This document shows, piece by piece, positions 34,687 through 43,912 of a stretch of DNA of 54,371 nt. Below the pieces are notes generated by a model. It did not search any database and was not told the origin of the DNA. It saw nothing but the letters and a program-made list of their open reading frames with translations. The DNA is from Sedimentisphaerales bacterium. Its GTDB lineage: Bacteria; Planctomycetota; Phycisphaerae; Sedimentisphaerales; Anaerobacaceae. The stretch covers positions 1 through 54,371 of the forward strand of contig JAFGLV010000042.1 in NCBI GenBank assembly GCA_016927855.1, written 5' to 3'. Made by a program: the position numbers and the translations under genes. Every line of letters begins with the position of its first letter. The stretch's first letter is position 1.

Positions 34687-35451
34687 ATGAGAACCAATGC
34701 CATCATGTCAGGCATCGTCCTGGGTGCGGTTGCCGTCGGCGCAAGGGCAAGCCAGGCCGAGCAGGACAGCGAGCGGAAGAAAGCCGAGTGGTTTGTCGGA
34801 GCAGGGGCCATCGTTACCTCCAAACCTCACACCGGGGTGGATGCAAAGGTCTACGCCGTCCCTCTGTTCGGCTACGAAGGCGAACGCCTGTACCTGCGCG
34901 GGATCATCGGCGGCTACCGTCTCCTCAAGGGCGAGCGCTGGTCGTTCGGGCCCGTCTTGCGGCCGCGTCTGGAGGGCTACGACGCCGACGATAGTGCGGC
35001 TCTGGCGGGCATGAGCGATCGCCGCGCCTCGCTGGATGCCGGCGCGGAGTGGTCCTGGCTGGCGGACTGGGGCCTGATCGGTGTTACGCTCGTGACCGAT
35101 GTGCTCGGCCAGCACCACGGCCAGGAACTGGAGCTCAGCTACACCGCGCTGTTTCCTTATGGCGGATTCGAATTCATCCCGTCGGTGGCGCTGCGCTGGC
35201 GGAGCAGCAACATGGTCGATTACTACTACGGAGTGCGCCCCGAGGAAGCAATGGCCGGCCGGCCAGCGTATGCGGCCGACAATACGTTCACCCCGCTTCT
35301 CCGGCTCATGGTGCGGCGTAAGCTCTCGGAGAAGTGGTCCGCCCTGGGCGCCGTTCAGTACGAGTGGTTCGCCAGCGAGATCACCGATAGTCCCATCGTC
35401 GAGGATGACTACGCTACATCGTTCATGCTCGGACTGACGTATACCTTCTGA
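34687..35451 (+). CDS. MipA/OmpV-family outer-membrane beta-barrel protein
   Basis: 254 residues from the ATG at 34687, giving a signal peptide (MRTNAIMSGIVLGAVAVGAR ASQA); an upstream ATG at 34633 would add an unlikely hydrophilic extension. After the signal: EWFVGAGAIVTSKPHTGVDA, YAVPLFGYEGERLYLRGIIG and GPVLRPRLEGYDADDSAALA, features of MipA/OmpV proteins with alternating strands and aromatic girdles. The C-terminus ends in LGLTYTF, a beta-barrel type terminal aromatic. MipA is known as a scaffold near peptidoglycan enzymes in E. coli, while OmpV-like members are porins; the role here is open. The convergent TPR/transglutaminase gene follows after 22 bases. Confidence 0.82.
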   Translation: MRTNAIMSGIVLGAVAVGARASQAEQDSERKKAEWFVGAGAIVTSKPHTGVDAKVYAVPLFGYEGERLYLRGIIGGYRLLKGERWSFGPVLRPRLEGYDADDSAALAGMSDRRASLDAGAEWSWLADWGLIGVTLVTDVLGQHHGQELELSYTALFPYGGFEFIPSVALRWRSSNMVDYYYGVRPEEAMAGRPAYAADNTFTPLLRLMVRRKLSEKWSALGAVQYEWFASEITDSPIVEDDYATSFMLGLTYTF

Positions 35452-35473
35452 GCATCTCCAGGGAGGTATCGCG

Positions 35474-37762
35474 TTACGGTGTCTGAACCGGCTCGGGGTC
35501 CACGTTCACAGGCTCGAAACCGATCTGCTCGTTGATTTGCGCGATGCGCCGCCGAACGGCCTCAGCCGTATCCGGATCGACCCGGCCACGCAATGTGCGC
35601 CGATACTCCTCGCGGGCCTCGCGCAGTTGACCCCGCGCCAGGAGAATCGTACCCAGCATGTGTCGAGAATCCCCGTCGGGATAGACAGACAAGGCTTGCT
35701 GTATGCTCTCGTAGGCCCGGTTGAGGTCACCCTGCATCAACGCAAACGCGGCTTGCTGGCTGTGATAGAAGTAGCTGTTCCACGATTGGGCCTCGGGTTC
35801 CGGGATTTGGCCCAGGAGGGCCTTGGCCTGCCGGAATTGCCTGTTCCGCCGCAGCGCGTTGACGAGGCAGAGCTTGCCGAAGAGCGAATCCGGCCAGAGC
35901 TTCAGGCCGGCGCGGCAACGAGCCCACTCCGTATCCGCCTGATCGCGCGCAAAGCAAAGCGCTGCGACGGTCTTGAGATCGTCCAGCGCCTCGAACTTCT
36001 GATGCGGCGCGCCGAACCAGGGCCAGGAGGGGTCGACTAGCAGTGCCCGCCCATCAGCGAAGACCGCTGCGCATGCATGGTGGATCACTCGGCCGTGCGG
36101 GTCGTGGCTCACGTAGACGTAGTACGCGTTCAGTCCTGCCGCCCGCGCCAAAGCGACGAAGAGCACCGCGTGGTCGCCGCACCGCAACGGAACCTCCGGG
36201 TTGCTCCAAGCTGCGAAGACTTCTTCCGCGGTTCTGACCGCCGGCAGGCCGACGGCTCCCACGCGTTTGGAGAGGGCATCGAATAGAGCTTTGGCTTTGT
36301 CGAGGTCACTGTCGGCGCCTTCCGTCAGTTCTTCGGTCCAGGCCTTCATCTCGACGCTGCACATCAGCGGGTTGACGGCCAGTCTCATCTCCTCGTCTGT
36401 GAGTCTGTCGTCGAGCGCGGCGCTCAAGCTCTCGATGGTGTAGGACGTCAGCATTGGGACATTGATGAACGTAGGCGTAAGGTCGCTCTTGAGGCGTTCG
36501 ATCTTCCGCTCGAAGCTGTCGATCATCTCCGGGTTTGCCTTCAGCGTTTTGGCCGTCGCCACGAGCCGTTCGAAGTGCGTGATAGCCTCGGATTTCCTGC
36601 CCAGCAGCTCGCAGGTCTGTCCCAGCATCTGCTCTGGCTGCAATGCGTACACGCCCTCCGGTTTGATCCGCTCGACCTCCTTGATCCCCTCCAAGGCCTG
36701 GTCGGACATGCCCTGGATTGCGTAGACGAGGGCCAGGGAGGCGTGGACGTCGGCGTTGGTCCGGTCGAGGCTTGCGGCGGCTTCCAGGAAATCCGCTGCT
36801 TGGTCTCGCTTGCCCTGCATCATGCTGATTTGGGCCAGCAGCGTGGGATAATCTGCGCAATCCGGGTCGAGGCGCCACGCCTGTCTGATCAGTTTCTCCG
36901 CTTCCGCCGGCTGTCTCTGCAGCATGACGAGCCGACCGAGAACGGCATAAGCGGTGTGCAACTCGCTGTCAATCTGCAGCGCCCGGCGTACCGCGTCCTC
37001 GGCATCGCTGAACTTGCCTTCGCTGGCGAGTGTGCTGGCCAGGCCCGCCAACGCGCTGGCGCAATTGGGATCGTCTACGAGCACCCGGCGCATCAGGCGC
37101 TGCTGCTCCAGGACGGGCTCGGCTCGCTCCTGCGACGCGTACGCTCTGCTGTACCATTCGAGTGCTTCGGCCGAGTGTATCCAGCGCTTGGCCATCTTTT
37201 GCCTCTCGTCGGCGGACGGCACGATTCCCAGTTCGGTCAGGATGCACTCACTCAGACGGTCCGCCAATTCAAGCCAGTCTCCCCCGGTCGTTTTGCCCAA
37301 GCGAGACGCGTGTCCCGTCGCGACGTTCAGGACTGACGCCTCCACGCGCCACTGGTCGTGGTCACGCCAATAGGCTCCCCAGATCACGCGCTGGGCCTCG
37401 ATGATCTCGCCGATTCGGCGCGCCGCGTTGGGGTCGACAGGGTCGCCCGCGTGCAAGCCGACTTGGCCGACGCCGTACCGATCAGCCTGTTCGGATAACA
37501 TTCTCAACCTGGTGACCCTGCGAAGCTGCCGAGCGAGCAAGGCGTCCGCTGAATGGCGCCAATGGGCCAGGTTGGGATCGTCGGTGCGATCTTCGAAGGG
37601 CAGGACCGCCACGGCGATCCGTTTGCCTTGTAGGTTGGGATCGGATACGACTTGAAGCTCGTCTGTCGGCGTCTCGGCAGCCCAGCCGGACGCCGCCCAG
37701 CAGATGAGAGCCACCAAAAAGCACCCGCCGGCCCGACGAGGCATTTCTGCAAGGGTGGTCAT
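35474..37762 (-). CDS. Secreted TolB-N-like/TPR protein with a transglutaminase-like domain
   Basis: 762 residues, ATG behind AAAGGAG, with an N-terminal signal peptide (to about AAE at 30). At 45-140 an alpha/beta part (RIAVAVLPFEDRTDDPNLAH, RQLRRVTRLRMLSEQADRYG) resembles the N-domain of FlgO/TolB-like proteins. TPR-like helices follow from about 195 to 425 (LAGLASTLASEGKFSDAEDA, AYAVLGRLVMLQRQPAEAEK, HASLALVYAIQGMSDQALEG). A transglutaminase-type core is at about 490-580: LRCGDHAVLFVALARAAGLN with Cys528, IHHACAAVF with His561/562, and LLVDPSWPW with Asp577, which fit the Cys-His-Asp triad. A second TPR block runs from about 610 to 745. The combination of an assembly scaffold and an apparently intact protease or transamidase-like core is unusual. 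The substrate is unknown. Confidence 0.78.
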   Translation of the reverse strand: MTTLAEMPRRAGGCFLVALICWAASGWAAETPTDELQVVSDPNLQGKRIAVAVLPFEDRTDDPNLAHWRHSADALLARQLRRVTRLRMLSEQADRYGVGQVGLHAGDPVDPNAARRIGEIIEAQRVIWGAYWRDHDQWRVEASVLNVATGHASRLGKTTGGDWLELADRLSECILTELGIVPSADERQKMAKRWIHSAEALEWYSRAYASQERAEPVLEQQRLMRRVLVDDPNCASALAGLASTLASEGKFSDAEDAVRRALQIDSELHTAYAVLGRLVMLQRQPAEAEKLIRQAWRLDPDCADYPTLLAQISMMQGKRDQAADFLEAAASLDRTNADVHASLALVYAIQGMSDQALEGIKEVERIKPEGVYALQPEQMLGQTCELLGRKSEAITHFERLVATAKTLKANPEMIDSFERKIERLKSDLTPTFINVPMLTSYTIESLSAALDDRLTDEEMRLAVNPLMCSVEMKAWTEELTEGADSDLDKAKALFDALSKRVGAVGLPAVRTAEEVFAAWSNPEVPLRCGDHAVLFVALARAAGLNAYYVYVSHDPHGRVIHHACAAVFADGRALLVDPSWPWFGAPHQKFEALDDLKTVAALCFARDQADTEWARCRAGLKLWPDSLFGKLCLVNALRRNRQFRQAKALLGQIPEPEAQSWNSYFYHSQQAAFALMQGDLNRAYESIQQALSVYPDGDSRHMLGTILLARGQLREAREEYRRTLRGRVDPDTAEAVRRRIAQINEQIGFEPVNVDPEPVQTP

Positions 37763-37856
37763 GCCTGCTCCTTTCCGCGCTTAGATTCCGCTGTGGTGAC
37801 CAGGATGATAGCGGAAAAGGCAGTCGAGGAAAATGGAAATGCCGCCGACTCCGGCA

Positions 37857-38276
37857 CTACGAGAGCATGGGCGCGGCGCGCTTGACGAACTGGATGGCCA
37901 GGCCCCAGGGATCGCGCAGGACCGCAATTCGGTCGCCTTCGGGGGTGGAAAAAGCTTCGCCGACCGGGGTGGCCCCGGCGGCGATCAGCCGCTTGCAGAC
38001 GGAATCCACGTCATCAACCATGAAGGCAACGTGGAGCAGGAGGGGGTCCGTCGCGGCGTAATCGGGCACCGCGTCGGGCGGGTTCGTGTACAATTCCATC
38101 ATCATGTGCCCGGCGCGGTCGGCCAGGAAGCGTGCGTTGGCCGGCGGGGGCCCTTGGCGGACGATCCGCATGCCGAGGTGGTCAGCGTACCACTGGGCGG
38201 CGTTTACAGGGTCGCGCACATTCAGTCCGAGGTGTTCGAAACGGGCCGGGGTCAACCGCCTGGATGGATCCTTCAT
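37857..38276 (-). CDS. VOC superfamily (glyoxalase/bleomycin-resistance-like) protein
   Basis: 139 residues covering two beta-alpha-beta-beta-beta modules: RFEHLGLNVRDPVNAAQWYA, then MMMELYTNPP, then LLHVAFMVDDVDSVCKRLIA and EGDRIAVLRDPWGLAIQFVK. Potential metal ligands are His15 in the first module, Glu in MMMELY, His in LLLHVAF and possibly a late acidic residue, which is the VOC arrangement. The family includes glyoxalases, dioxygenases and antibiotic-binding proteins; the substrate cannot be told. It stands between convergent and divergent neighbours with no operon partner. Confidence 0.85.
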   Translation of the reverse strand: MKDPSRRLTPARFEHLGLNVRDPVNAAQWYADHLGMRIVRQGPPPANARFLADRAGHMMMELYTNPPDAVPDYAATDPLLLHVAFMVDDVDSVCKRLIAAGATPVGEAFSTPEGDRIAVLRDPWGLAIQFVKRAAPMLS

Positions 38277-38521
38277 CGGCTCCCCTTCACTCCCTTCTAT
38301 GTCGTTCCTTCAGCCTCGTTAGACAAGGCCCAGCGAGTGGTTATCCCCCAGCGGAAATACCGTGTGAAAATAGGAAGAATGGCTGGATTCGGAGTTATTC
38401 GGCCCCTGCTTTAATGTGAAAATGGGAGGCAGAAAATCAGCGCCATTCACATCCTGATCTGGGTTTCCGAACCGAACGTTGCATGAGCCTGCCAAGTTTC
38501 TGGCGACCCCTGTCCGGCTTG

Positions 38522-38587
38522 CTACTTTGTCGTGACGCCGACTAGGAACAGCAGCATCACAAACACCGTCAGGAATATCTCGTTCAT
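38522..38587 (-). CDS. Putative 21-residue single-pass membrane peptide
   Basis: A 21-codon frame, ATG 38587 to TAG 38524-38522. The product is MNEIFLTVFVMLLFLVGVTT plus a final Lys: an acidic N-terminus, an unbroken hydrophobic helix and a basic end. A GGGGTGG element lies about 10 bases upstream, and a strong promoter at 38620-38648 places the predicted start of transcription about 25-30 bases before the ATG. No other gene is served by that promoter. Small membrane peptides of this kind are often toxins, stress regulators or complex subunits, but none can be assigned from the sequence. I treat it as a candidate, not a proven gene. Confidence 0.5.
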   Translation of the reverse strand: MNEIFLTVFVMLLFLVGVTTK

Positions 38588-38619
38588 AGCTTACACCACC
38601 CCAAAAAATATACACGCGT

Positions 38620-38648
38620 AGTGTACCAGAAAACGAGCCATTTGTCAA
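38620..38648 (-). promoter_or_regulatory. Sigma70 promoter upstream of the 21-residue peptide
   Basis: Minus strand: TTGACA (38648-38643), 17-base spacer, TACACT (38625-38620). The -35 is perfect and the -10 matches four of six bases. The surrounding 650-base gap (38277-38933) holds no other convincing gene. Confidence 0.6.
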
Positions 38649-38866
38649 GCTTCTGTCCGGACGGTTTCGGGTCAAGAACGGAAATTTCTGCGAACAGGCG
38701 CGCCGAATGGGAATCGGACCTTCTCGGGTGAAGACCAGGCGTGTGCTCTGCCGGTTGTAGGGATGGCAGCGGTCGCGGCGCGCTTTGGCCTGAATTAGAA
38801 GCGGGTCGGAGCGAACGTCCGGTTTGGGGTGGGCGTATACACACGACCGCGGGCAGTGTTTGATCT

Positions 38867-38895
38867 TTGACGGGTCGGTGTGACTCTGCTATACA
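38867..38895 (+). promoter_or_regulatory. Putative promoter of the lipoprotein gene
   Basis: TTGACG (38867-38872), 17-base spacer, TATACA (38890-38895). The predicted transcription start near 38902 lies after an upstream in-frame start at 38880 and so supports translation from 38934. Confidence 0.5.
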
Positions 38896-38933
38896 GGCGA
38901 CGTCAAGACCGCTACTTTGGCCTCGGAGGCTGC

Positions 38934-39605
38934 ATGAAACCTAGCGTGGACGGTGTCATCGGACGTCGGCGCCCTGAATCGCGGCGGATGGCGCTAATCG
39001 TGGGAGTAGCCCTCTTTGCGGTGGCGCTGGCGGGCGGGTGTTCGCACGTGCGCGTGACGGACCCGGCGCGAACGGCGACCGAGCAGTTCCTGCTCTCGCA
39101 GGCGGCCATCGCGGCAGTCAAGCCGTTGTCATTCGAGGCGCTCCACGGGCGTAAGGTGTATCTCGACGACAAATACTTCGCTGCGTCCGAGCGCGAATTC
39201 GTCCTGGGCGAGCTTCGCGCCAAGCTGCTCCTCTCGGGGGTTCAGGTCTCGCCGCAGCGCGAGGAGGCAGAGATCGTGCTGGAGGTCCGTAGTGGGGGAG
39301 TCGGCATCGACCGCTATGAAAGCTTGTTTGGCCTGCCTGCTATCGGCGCTGCGGCCGCCGGAGCGTCCGCCGCGACCGGCGTGCCGGTCCCGAGCATCGT
39401 CACGCCGGAAGTCGCCATCACCAAGGAGATCAAACAGGTCGGATTTGCCAGTGTCGCCTATGTGGCCTTTTGGGTCGACACCGGAGAAGTGGTCGCCAGT
39501 TCGGGACCTTCCATCGGTAAAGCCTACCGCGACGACTGGTGGCTGTTCGGGTTTGGTCCGCGTACGACCGGGAACATCCCGCCGGTGGACCACCGGATCG
39601 AATAA
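38934..39605 (+). CDS. Putative lipoprotein, DUF6655-like
   Basis: 223 residues from the ATG at 38934 (MKPSVDGVIGRRRPESRRMA), chosen because the -10 element lies downstream of the earlier ATG at 38880. A lipoprotein-type leader follows: VGVALFAVALAGGC with the Cys of the lipobox. The mature part opens with TDPARTATEQFLLSQAAIAA and KVYLDDKYFAASEREFVLGE, a pattern I associate with DUF6655, though that is from memory. A small glycine/alanine-rich helix (LPAIGAAAAGASAATGVPVP) could insert in or touch a membrane. The ending is polar. The AsmA-like gene starts 57 bases downstream and may be co-transcribed. Function unknown. Confidence 0.7.
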   Translation: MKPSVDGVIGRRRPESRRMALIVGVALFAVALAGGCSHVRVTDPARTATEQFLLSQAAIAAVKPLSFEALHGRKVYLDDKYFAASEREFVLGELRAKLLLSGVQVSPQREEAEIVLEVRSGGVGIDRYESLFGLPAIGAAAAGASAATGVPVPSIVTPEVAITKEIKQVGFASVAYVAFWVDTGEVVASSGPSIGKAYRDDWWLFGFGPRTTGNIPPVDHRIE

Positions 39606-39662
39606 GCGCCGACGCGGCATGGGGGCAGCCTGCAATACGGCACGTGACGATAGCAGCACGGT

Positions 39663-42600
39663 ATGAAGCTGATGAAACGTTGGGTCATTGGAATTGTCGT
39701 ATGCGTCCTGGTGCTCGTGGCGCTCGCGGCGCTCGTCATCCAGGTGGTCTTGCTGACCGACCTGCCACGTCGAGTCATTCTGCAGGCGGCGGCGGACCAG
39801 ACCGGATTGGACGTGCAGGCCGAGTCGGTGGCCATCCGCTGGAGCGGCCGAACCACGATCCGCAAGCCCGTTGTGAGGATGCCACTGAGCGACCGGGAGT
39901 TCTTCACCGCCGACGCCATCGAGCTGTCGCACACTTCCGTACCGGTGCTGCTCATAACGCGCGCGTTCAGGCTGCGCTCGGTTCGGATCGCGCGCCCGCA
40001 TGCGTTTCTGTGGCAGGACGAACAGGGTCGTTGGAACGTGCAGAACGTGGCGGATCGCGTGGTGGCGGTCGCCGGTTCGTCCGAACAATCGGACTGGAGC
40101 ATGACGTTGCCAAACGTCGGCGTCGAAGGGGGCCTGATCGAACTGGCCGAACCGAACGGGCCGGGACGCACCGTAGGCCCGTTGGCGTTCCAGGGAATCG
40201 CAGAGAAAGGATCGGTCTGGAGGTTCGCATTGCAGGGTCCCGACGGAGCCGCCTTGCACGGCGAGGTGGCCCAGGGGGGAAACTGGGCCCACCGGGTCGA
40301 GTTCGTGCTGGAGCCCAACGCCGTCTGGCTGCAAACGCTTATGCCGGAGGTGGCCGGCGGGATTCAAGCGGCAGGTCGGTGGGACGGCCGCGTGGAGCGC
40401 AACGGCCTGCGCGGCATGCTGCGACTCGATCCGCTGCGCGCGGGCCCCGTGTCCCTGGCGGGTACGGTCAGCATCGCGACCCAAGCTAATGGGGTCACTC
40501 TGAGCCCCGAAGGCCTGGTGCTGAACGAGCCGAATCTCCTGGGCGAGACGATTCGTCTGGCAGGGGGGAAGATCGAGTTCGGCGCGGAGGGTCTGGCGGC
40601 CAGCGCGATGGGCGTCCGGACGGAGACCACCGCGGCGCAGTTGAACGGGCGGTGGGACTTTGACGCCAGGCTGGGCGAATGCACCGCGACCTGGGCGGGA
40701 CGCCTGCCAGGGCAGGAAGGCGAGCACAGTGGCACGATGCGTGCGGTGCTCAGGTCTCCGGTTCATGGACTGAAGGAAGCACAACTCACTGCGACCGCCG
40801 ACGCACAGACCGCGCTGGGCGGCTGGCGGGTGGCAGTGCAGACACAGGGGGCAGGCAGCGAGTGGGACAAATCGCTGTGGCGAACGTCGGTGGGGCAATT
40901 TACCTGGACGCGCGGGACCCACGAAATCGACTTGAGCGGTGCGGCGGCCGAAGTTGCCGTCGACGGCCCGCAGTTGCGCCTGGCCTTCCTGTCACTGCCG
41001 AACGCCGGGCAGGTAAACGCCGAGGCCGAACTGAACCGCCAGTCATGGCAGTGGACAGTCCGACTCGACGCCAGGGATATTCGCCTTTCCGGGTCGCGCC
41101 AAGCCGGCCTGGACATCCGCCTTCACGGCGCAGGAGACACCCGCAAAGCGGCGGTCTCGGAATTGCGGGTCGCCGAGGGCCAGACTGTCGTGACCGGCAA
41201 GGGTGAATTGTCCGTGCCCTCTCGTGAGATTCACGATGCCCATTTTTCAGCGCGGTGGCCTGACCGTGCGCCTGTGCCGAACGTGACGCAACCTGCGCAG
41301 GCGCCCGCTCGGGGCCAGTGGACCTGCCAAATCAACGTCGCCGGAACCGCCCAGCCGCTGGCGCTGGACACCAGCGGGACCCTGACCGGCCGGGATGTCA
41401 GACTGGGCAAACGCAAGGTCGCACAGTTGGAGGTCCCGGTCCTGGCGCGGGTCGATACCGAGCGTGTCGAGATTGCGACGTCTCCTTTTGTCCTGCTGGG
41501 AGGCCGCTGGCAACTGAGTGGCAAACACGAATTGGCGGATCCGCAAACGGAGCTTCACCTCACCATCCAGGACCTGTCGCTTCAAACGGCTGCGGAGATG
41601 GCGGGTTCGCCGATCCACTGCCAGGGACAGGCGACCGCCCAGCTCCAGTTATCCGTGCCGGGTTTCCACCTGGAGAAGGCTTTGGCGTTCGGAAACTGGG
41701 ACGTCACCGATCTCGACGTTCCCCCGTTCGAGGCTCAGAGCGGCAATGGGCGGATCCGCATCGCCGATGGTCTGGTTCGCTTCGACGAGATCCAGCTCGT
41801 GCAAGGCCAGGGCCAGGCGCGCGGCGCCATGCAATTCCGGCTCGACCAGCCTGGGCGGCTCTCGATCAAGTTTGCCCTGACAGACTGGCCGCTGCGCTGG
41901 GAGTCGCAGCCGGCGGTTCTCGTGACCGATAGCGAGATGGAGGCACAACTGGACCTGCTCAAGCAGTCGCTCGACGGGCAGGGCCGGCTCGCGAGCCGTC
42001 TGTTGCTGGAAGAGCAGGAGTTTGGCCGGATGGAGGCCCTGCTGCGGGTGCGCGAACGGACCCTGGAAATCGACGAGTTGAAGGCCGAATTGCTGGGCGG
42101 CTCGGCGGAAGGGTCCGCGCGGGTTCCGCTGGACCGGCCGACCGGTAGCACAGGGCAGTTGCAGTGGCACGACCTTCAGCCCAACCAGCTCGCGCCCTGG
42201 TGGCCTCAAGCGGCACGCGCGGGCGGCAGGTGTTCGGGTTCGCTCAAAGCGGTGCAGACCGACGAGAGAGCCCGGCCGCTGGAGCCTTTGCGTATCGACA
42301 TTCAGGGACACGTTGCCGACGGACGTTTTGGAACCGCGCAGGTGCGGGACTACAGCGTCGTGGCCTACCTGGGAAGCCGGCGGTTCCTGATCGATGAATC
42401 GACGCTGCACCTGCTCGGAGGCGCGGTCAACCTGCGGGCGCGTGTCAGTCCTCATGCAGGCCAGCAATACCTGGCGGTGACCGCCGACGTCAACAGCGTC
42501 GATCTGAACCAGATTGCTCACCTGACCGATCCCAATGCCGCACCTGTCGTTGGCAGGCTCTCGGGCCGCGGCACCCTGCTGACCAGCGCCGACTGGCGAC

Positions 42601-43064
42601 GTCTCAGCGGCCAGGCCGACCTGAGCGTGACGCAATCGGACCTGGTGAACAACCCCATCGTCCGCACGCTGTACGACGCGATGAGCCTGAACCTGGGCCA
42701 GACCAAGCCCGAGGGCAACGGACAGATCGACGTGCTCTTCGATGGCACGCGTGTGCGCATCCCCAGCTTCGTCTATTTCAACCGAGGCGTCGAGATTCGC
42801 GGCGCCGGCACGATCAACGATTTTGGCCTCGGTGCTGCCAGTCCCGTCGAGGGTTACGCCGTCGGCTCGACCCGCGTGCTCAAGGGCGTGCAGTTGCCCG
42901 GGGTCAGACAGCTTGACCGACTGATGTCCTCCATGCAGGCAAGCGTCGCGTCGGTGACGATCGGTGGCACCGTTGGCCAGACGAAGGTCACTGTGGTTCC
43001 GCTGCCGGTGGTGGGCGAGGCTTTTCGCGGCCTGCTCTGGAGGCAACTGCGCGAGCAGGAGTAG
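39663..43064 (+). CDS. AsmA/TamB-like large periplasmic membrane-anchored protein
   Basis: 1133 residues. A single N-terminal helix (WVIGIVVCVLVLVALAALVIQVVLLTDL, positions 7-34) anchors a very long beta-rich chain with no Cys clusters. The opening after the helix (PRRVILQAAADQTGLDVQAE, then RLRSVRIARPHAFLWQDEQG RWN) matches the start of AsmA-type proteins, where VRIxxPxxxLxxDxxGxxN is characteristic. The rest consists of repeated strands such as NGRIRIADGLVRFDEIQLVQ and GGSAEGSARVPLDRPTGSTG. The end (FNRGVEIRGAGTINDFGLGA) resembles the closing part of AsmA family proteins (DUF3971/AsmA_2-like). Known relatives form bridges carrying lipids between the membranes of Gram-negative bacteria; a similar task is inferred here. 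The gene is followed closely by a convergent HAD gene. Confidence 0.75.
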   Translation: MKLMKRWVIGIVVCVLVLVALAALVIQVVLLTDLPRRVILQAAADQTGLDVQAESVAIRWSGRTTIRKPVVRMPLSDREFFTADAIELSHTSVPVLLITRAFRLRSVRIARPHAFLWQDEQGRWNVQNVADRVVAVAGSSEQSDWSMTLPNVGVEGGLIELAEPNGPGRTVGPLAFQGIAEKGSVWRFALQGPDGAALHGEVAQGGNWAHRVEFVLEPNAVWLQTLMPEVAGGIQAAGRWDGRVERNGLRGMLRLDPLRAGPVSLAGTVSIATQANGVTLSPEGLVLNEPNLLGETIRLAGGKIEFGAEGLAASAMGVRTETTAAQLNGRWDFDARLGECTATWAGRLPGQEGEHSGTMRAVLRSPVHGLKEAQLTATADAQTALGGWRVAVQTQGAGSEWDKSLWRTSVGQFTWTRGTHEIDLSGAAAEVAVDGPQLRLAFLSLPNAGQVNAEAELNRQSWQWTVRLDARDIRLSGSRQAGLDIRLHGAGDTRKAAVSELRVAEGQTVVTGKGELSVPSREIHDAHFSARWPDRAPVPNVTQPAQAPARGQWTCQINVAGTAQPLALDTSGTLTGRDVRLGKRKVAQLEVPVLARVDTERVEIATSPFVLLGGRWQLSGKHELADPQTELHLTIQDLSLQTAAEMAGSPIHCQGQATAQLQLSVPGFHLEKALAFGNWDVTDLDVPPFEAQSGNGRIRIADGLVRFDEIQLVQGQGQARGAMQFRLDQPGRLSIKFALTDWPLRWESQPAVLVTDSEMEAQLDLLKQSLDGQGRLASRLLLEEQEFGRMEALLRVRERTLEIDELKAELLGGSAEGSARVPLDRPTGSTGQLQWHDLQPNQLAPWWPQAARAGGRCSGSLKAVQTDERARPLEPLRIDIQGHVADGRFGTAQVRDYSVVAYLGSRRFLIDESTLHLLGGAVNLRARVSPHAGQQYLAVTADVNSVDLNQIAHLTDPNAAPVVGRLSGRGTLLTSADWRRLSGQADLSVTQSDLVNNPIVRTLYDAMSLNLGQTKPEGNGQIDVLFDGTRVRIPSFVYFNRGVEIRGAGTINDFGLGAASPVEGYAVGSTRVLKGVQLPGVRQLDRLMSSMQASVASVTIGGTVGQTKVTVVPLPVVGEAFRGLLWRQLREQE

Positions 43065-43089
43065 GTCCGGGTGGTCACAAATGCCAGTG

Positions 43090-43758
43090 TCATCGCCCGT
43101 TGAGCAGGGCGACGAAGTCGTCAGCCTTCAACTCTGCGAAACGGTCGATGATGCAATCGGCCTGGGCGAGGTCCGCGCGGCGGCGCGTCGTGGTGATTGC
43201 GACGACCGCCATTCCGGCGCTGACACCGGCTTGCAACCCTGCCACGGCGTCCTCCACGACCACGCACGCGCGCGGCGGCAGGCCCAGTTTCTCGGCCGCC
43301 TTCAGGAACGTCCGTGGCGACGGTTTCCCTTCAGCGACCTCCTCCTTGGTCACGCGCGCGTCGAAATAGCGCGCCAGCCCGAGCGGGTGCCAGAAGACGT
43401 CGAGGTTCTCGCGCGGCGCCGAGGAGCCGATCGCCAACCGGAAGCCGTGGCCTTTGAGGTCCTCCAGAAGGGTTTCAACGCCATCGGCCAGTTCCAGGCG
43501 GTCCGCGAGGATCGCGCGATAGCGCTGCTCCTTCCAGTCCGAGAGGCGCTCAAGTTCCTTGGGCCCAATCCCGGGCTTCAGCCTGGGGATGATGGCATAG
43601 TTCTGCAGACCGAACGTGTCGCGAAAGAACTCGTCCGACATGTCCAAGCCTTCCCGCTGAGCCAAGTCGTACCACGACTGACGATGCGCCCAGCCGGTAT
43701 CTACCAGCACCCCATCAAGGTCGAAGATCACACCACGTCCACTGCCAGATGACGCCAT
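43090..43758 (-). CDS. HAD-superfamily beta-phosphoglucomutase-like phosphatase/mutase
   Basis: 222 residues. HAD motif I VIFDLDGVLVDTG (about 10-22, nucleophile and acid/base Asp), motif II IGSSAPRENL, motif III Lys in EGKPSPRTFLKAAEKLG, and motif IV VVVEDAVAGLQAGVSAGMAV. The helical cap between motifs I and II (HRQSWYDLAQREGLDMSDEF, DTFGLQNYAIIPRL) is the C1 type of beta-phosphoglucomutase. Whether it is a mutase or a small sugar-phosphate phosphatase cannot be decided. It is convergent with the AsmA-like gene and unrelated in apparent function to the secreted proteins further right. Confidence 0.88.
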   Translation of the reverse strand: MASSGSGRGVIFDLDGVLVDTGWAHRQSWYDLAQREGLDMSDEFFRDTFGLQNYAIIPRLKPGIGPKELERLSDWKEQRYRAILADRLELADGVETLLEDLKGHGFRLAIGSSAPRENLDVFWHPLGLARYFDARVTKEEVAEGKPSPRTFLKAAEKLGLPPRACVVVEDAVAGLQAGVSAGMAVVAITTTRRRADLAQADCIIDRFAELKADDFVALLNGR

Positions 43759-43912
43759 CTGCCGGAACTCTATTCACAAAAGGACCCTCATCCTGGCTAA
43801 GCTGCCCGTGAACGCTACAGGGCTGTCGCTGAGGGGGCGTTCATCCTACCGAGGTGGAGCAGGCCGTCAAGGGCGCAATCGTATTTCTGGCAGGTGGTAT
43901 TGCCTGAGCGCG

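Noticed and set aside
38319..38675. 118-codon minus-strand frame in the gap left of the lipoprotein gene
   Set aside because: Its start lies upstream of the strong promoter, there is no ribosome site and no motif. The 21-residue frame fits the promoter better.
39129..40922. 597-codon minus-strand frame opposite the lipoprotein and AsmA-like genes
   Set aside because: Composition is typical of an antisense shadow; the plus-strand genes have a signal or anchor and family motifs.
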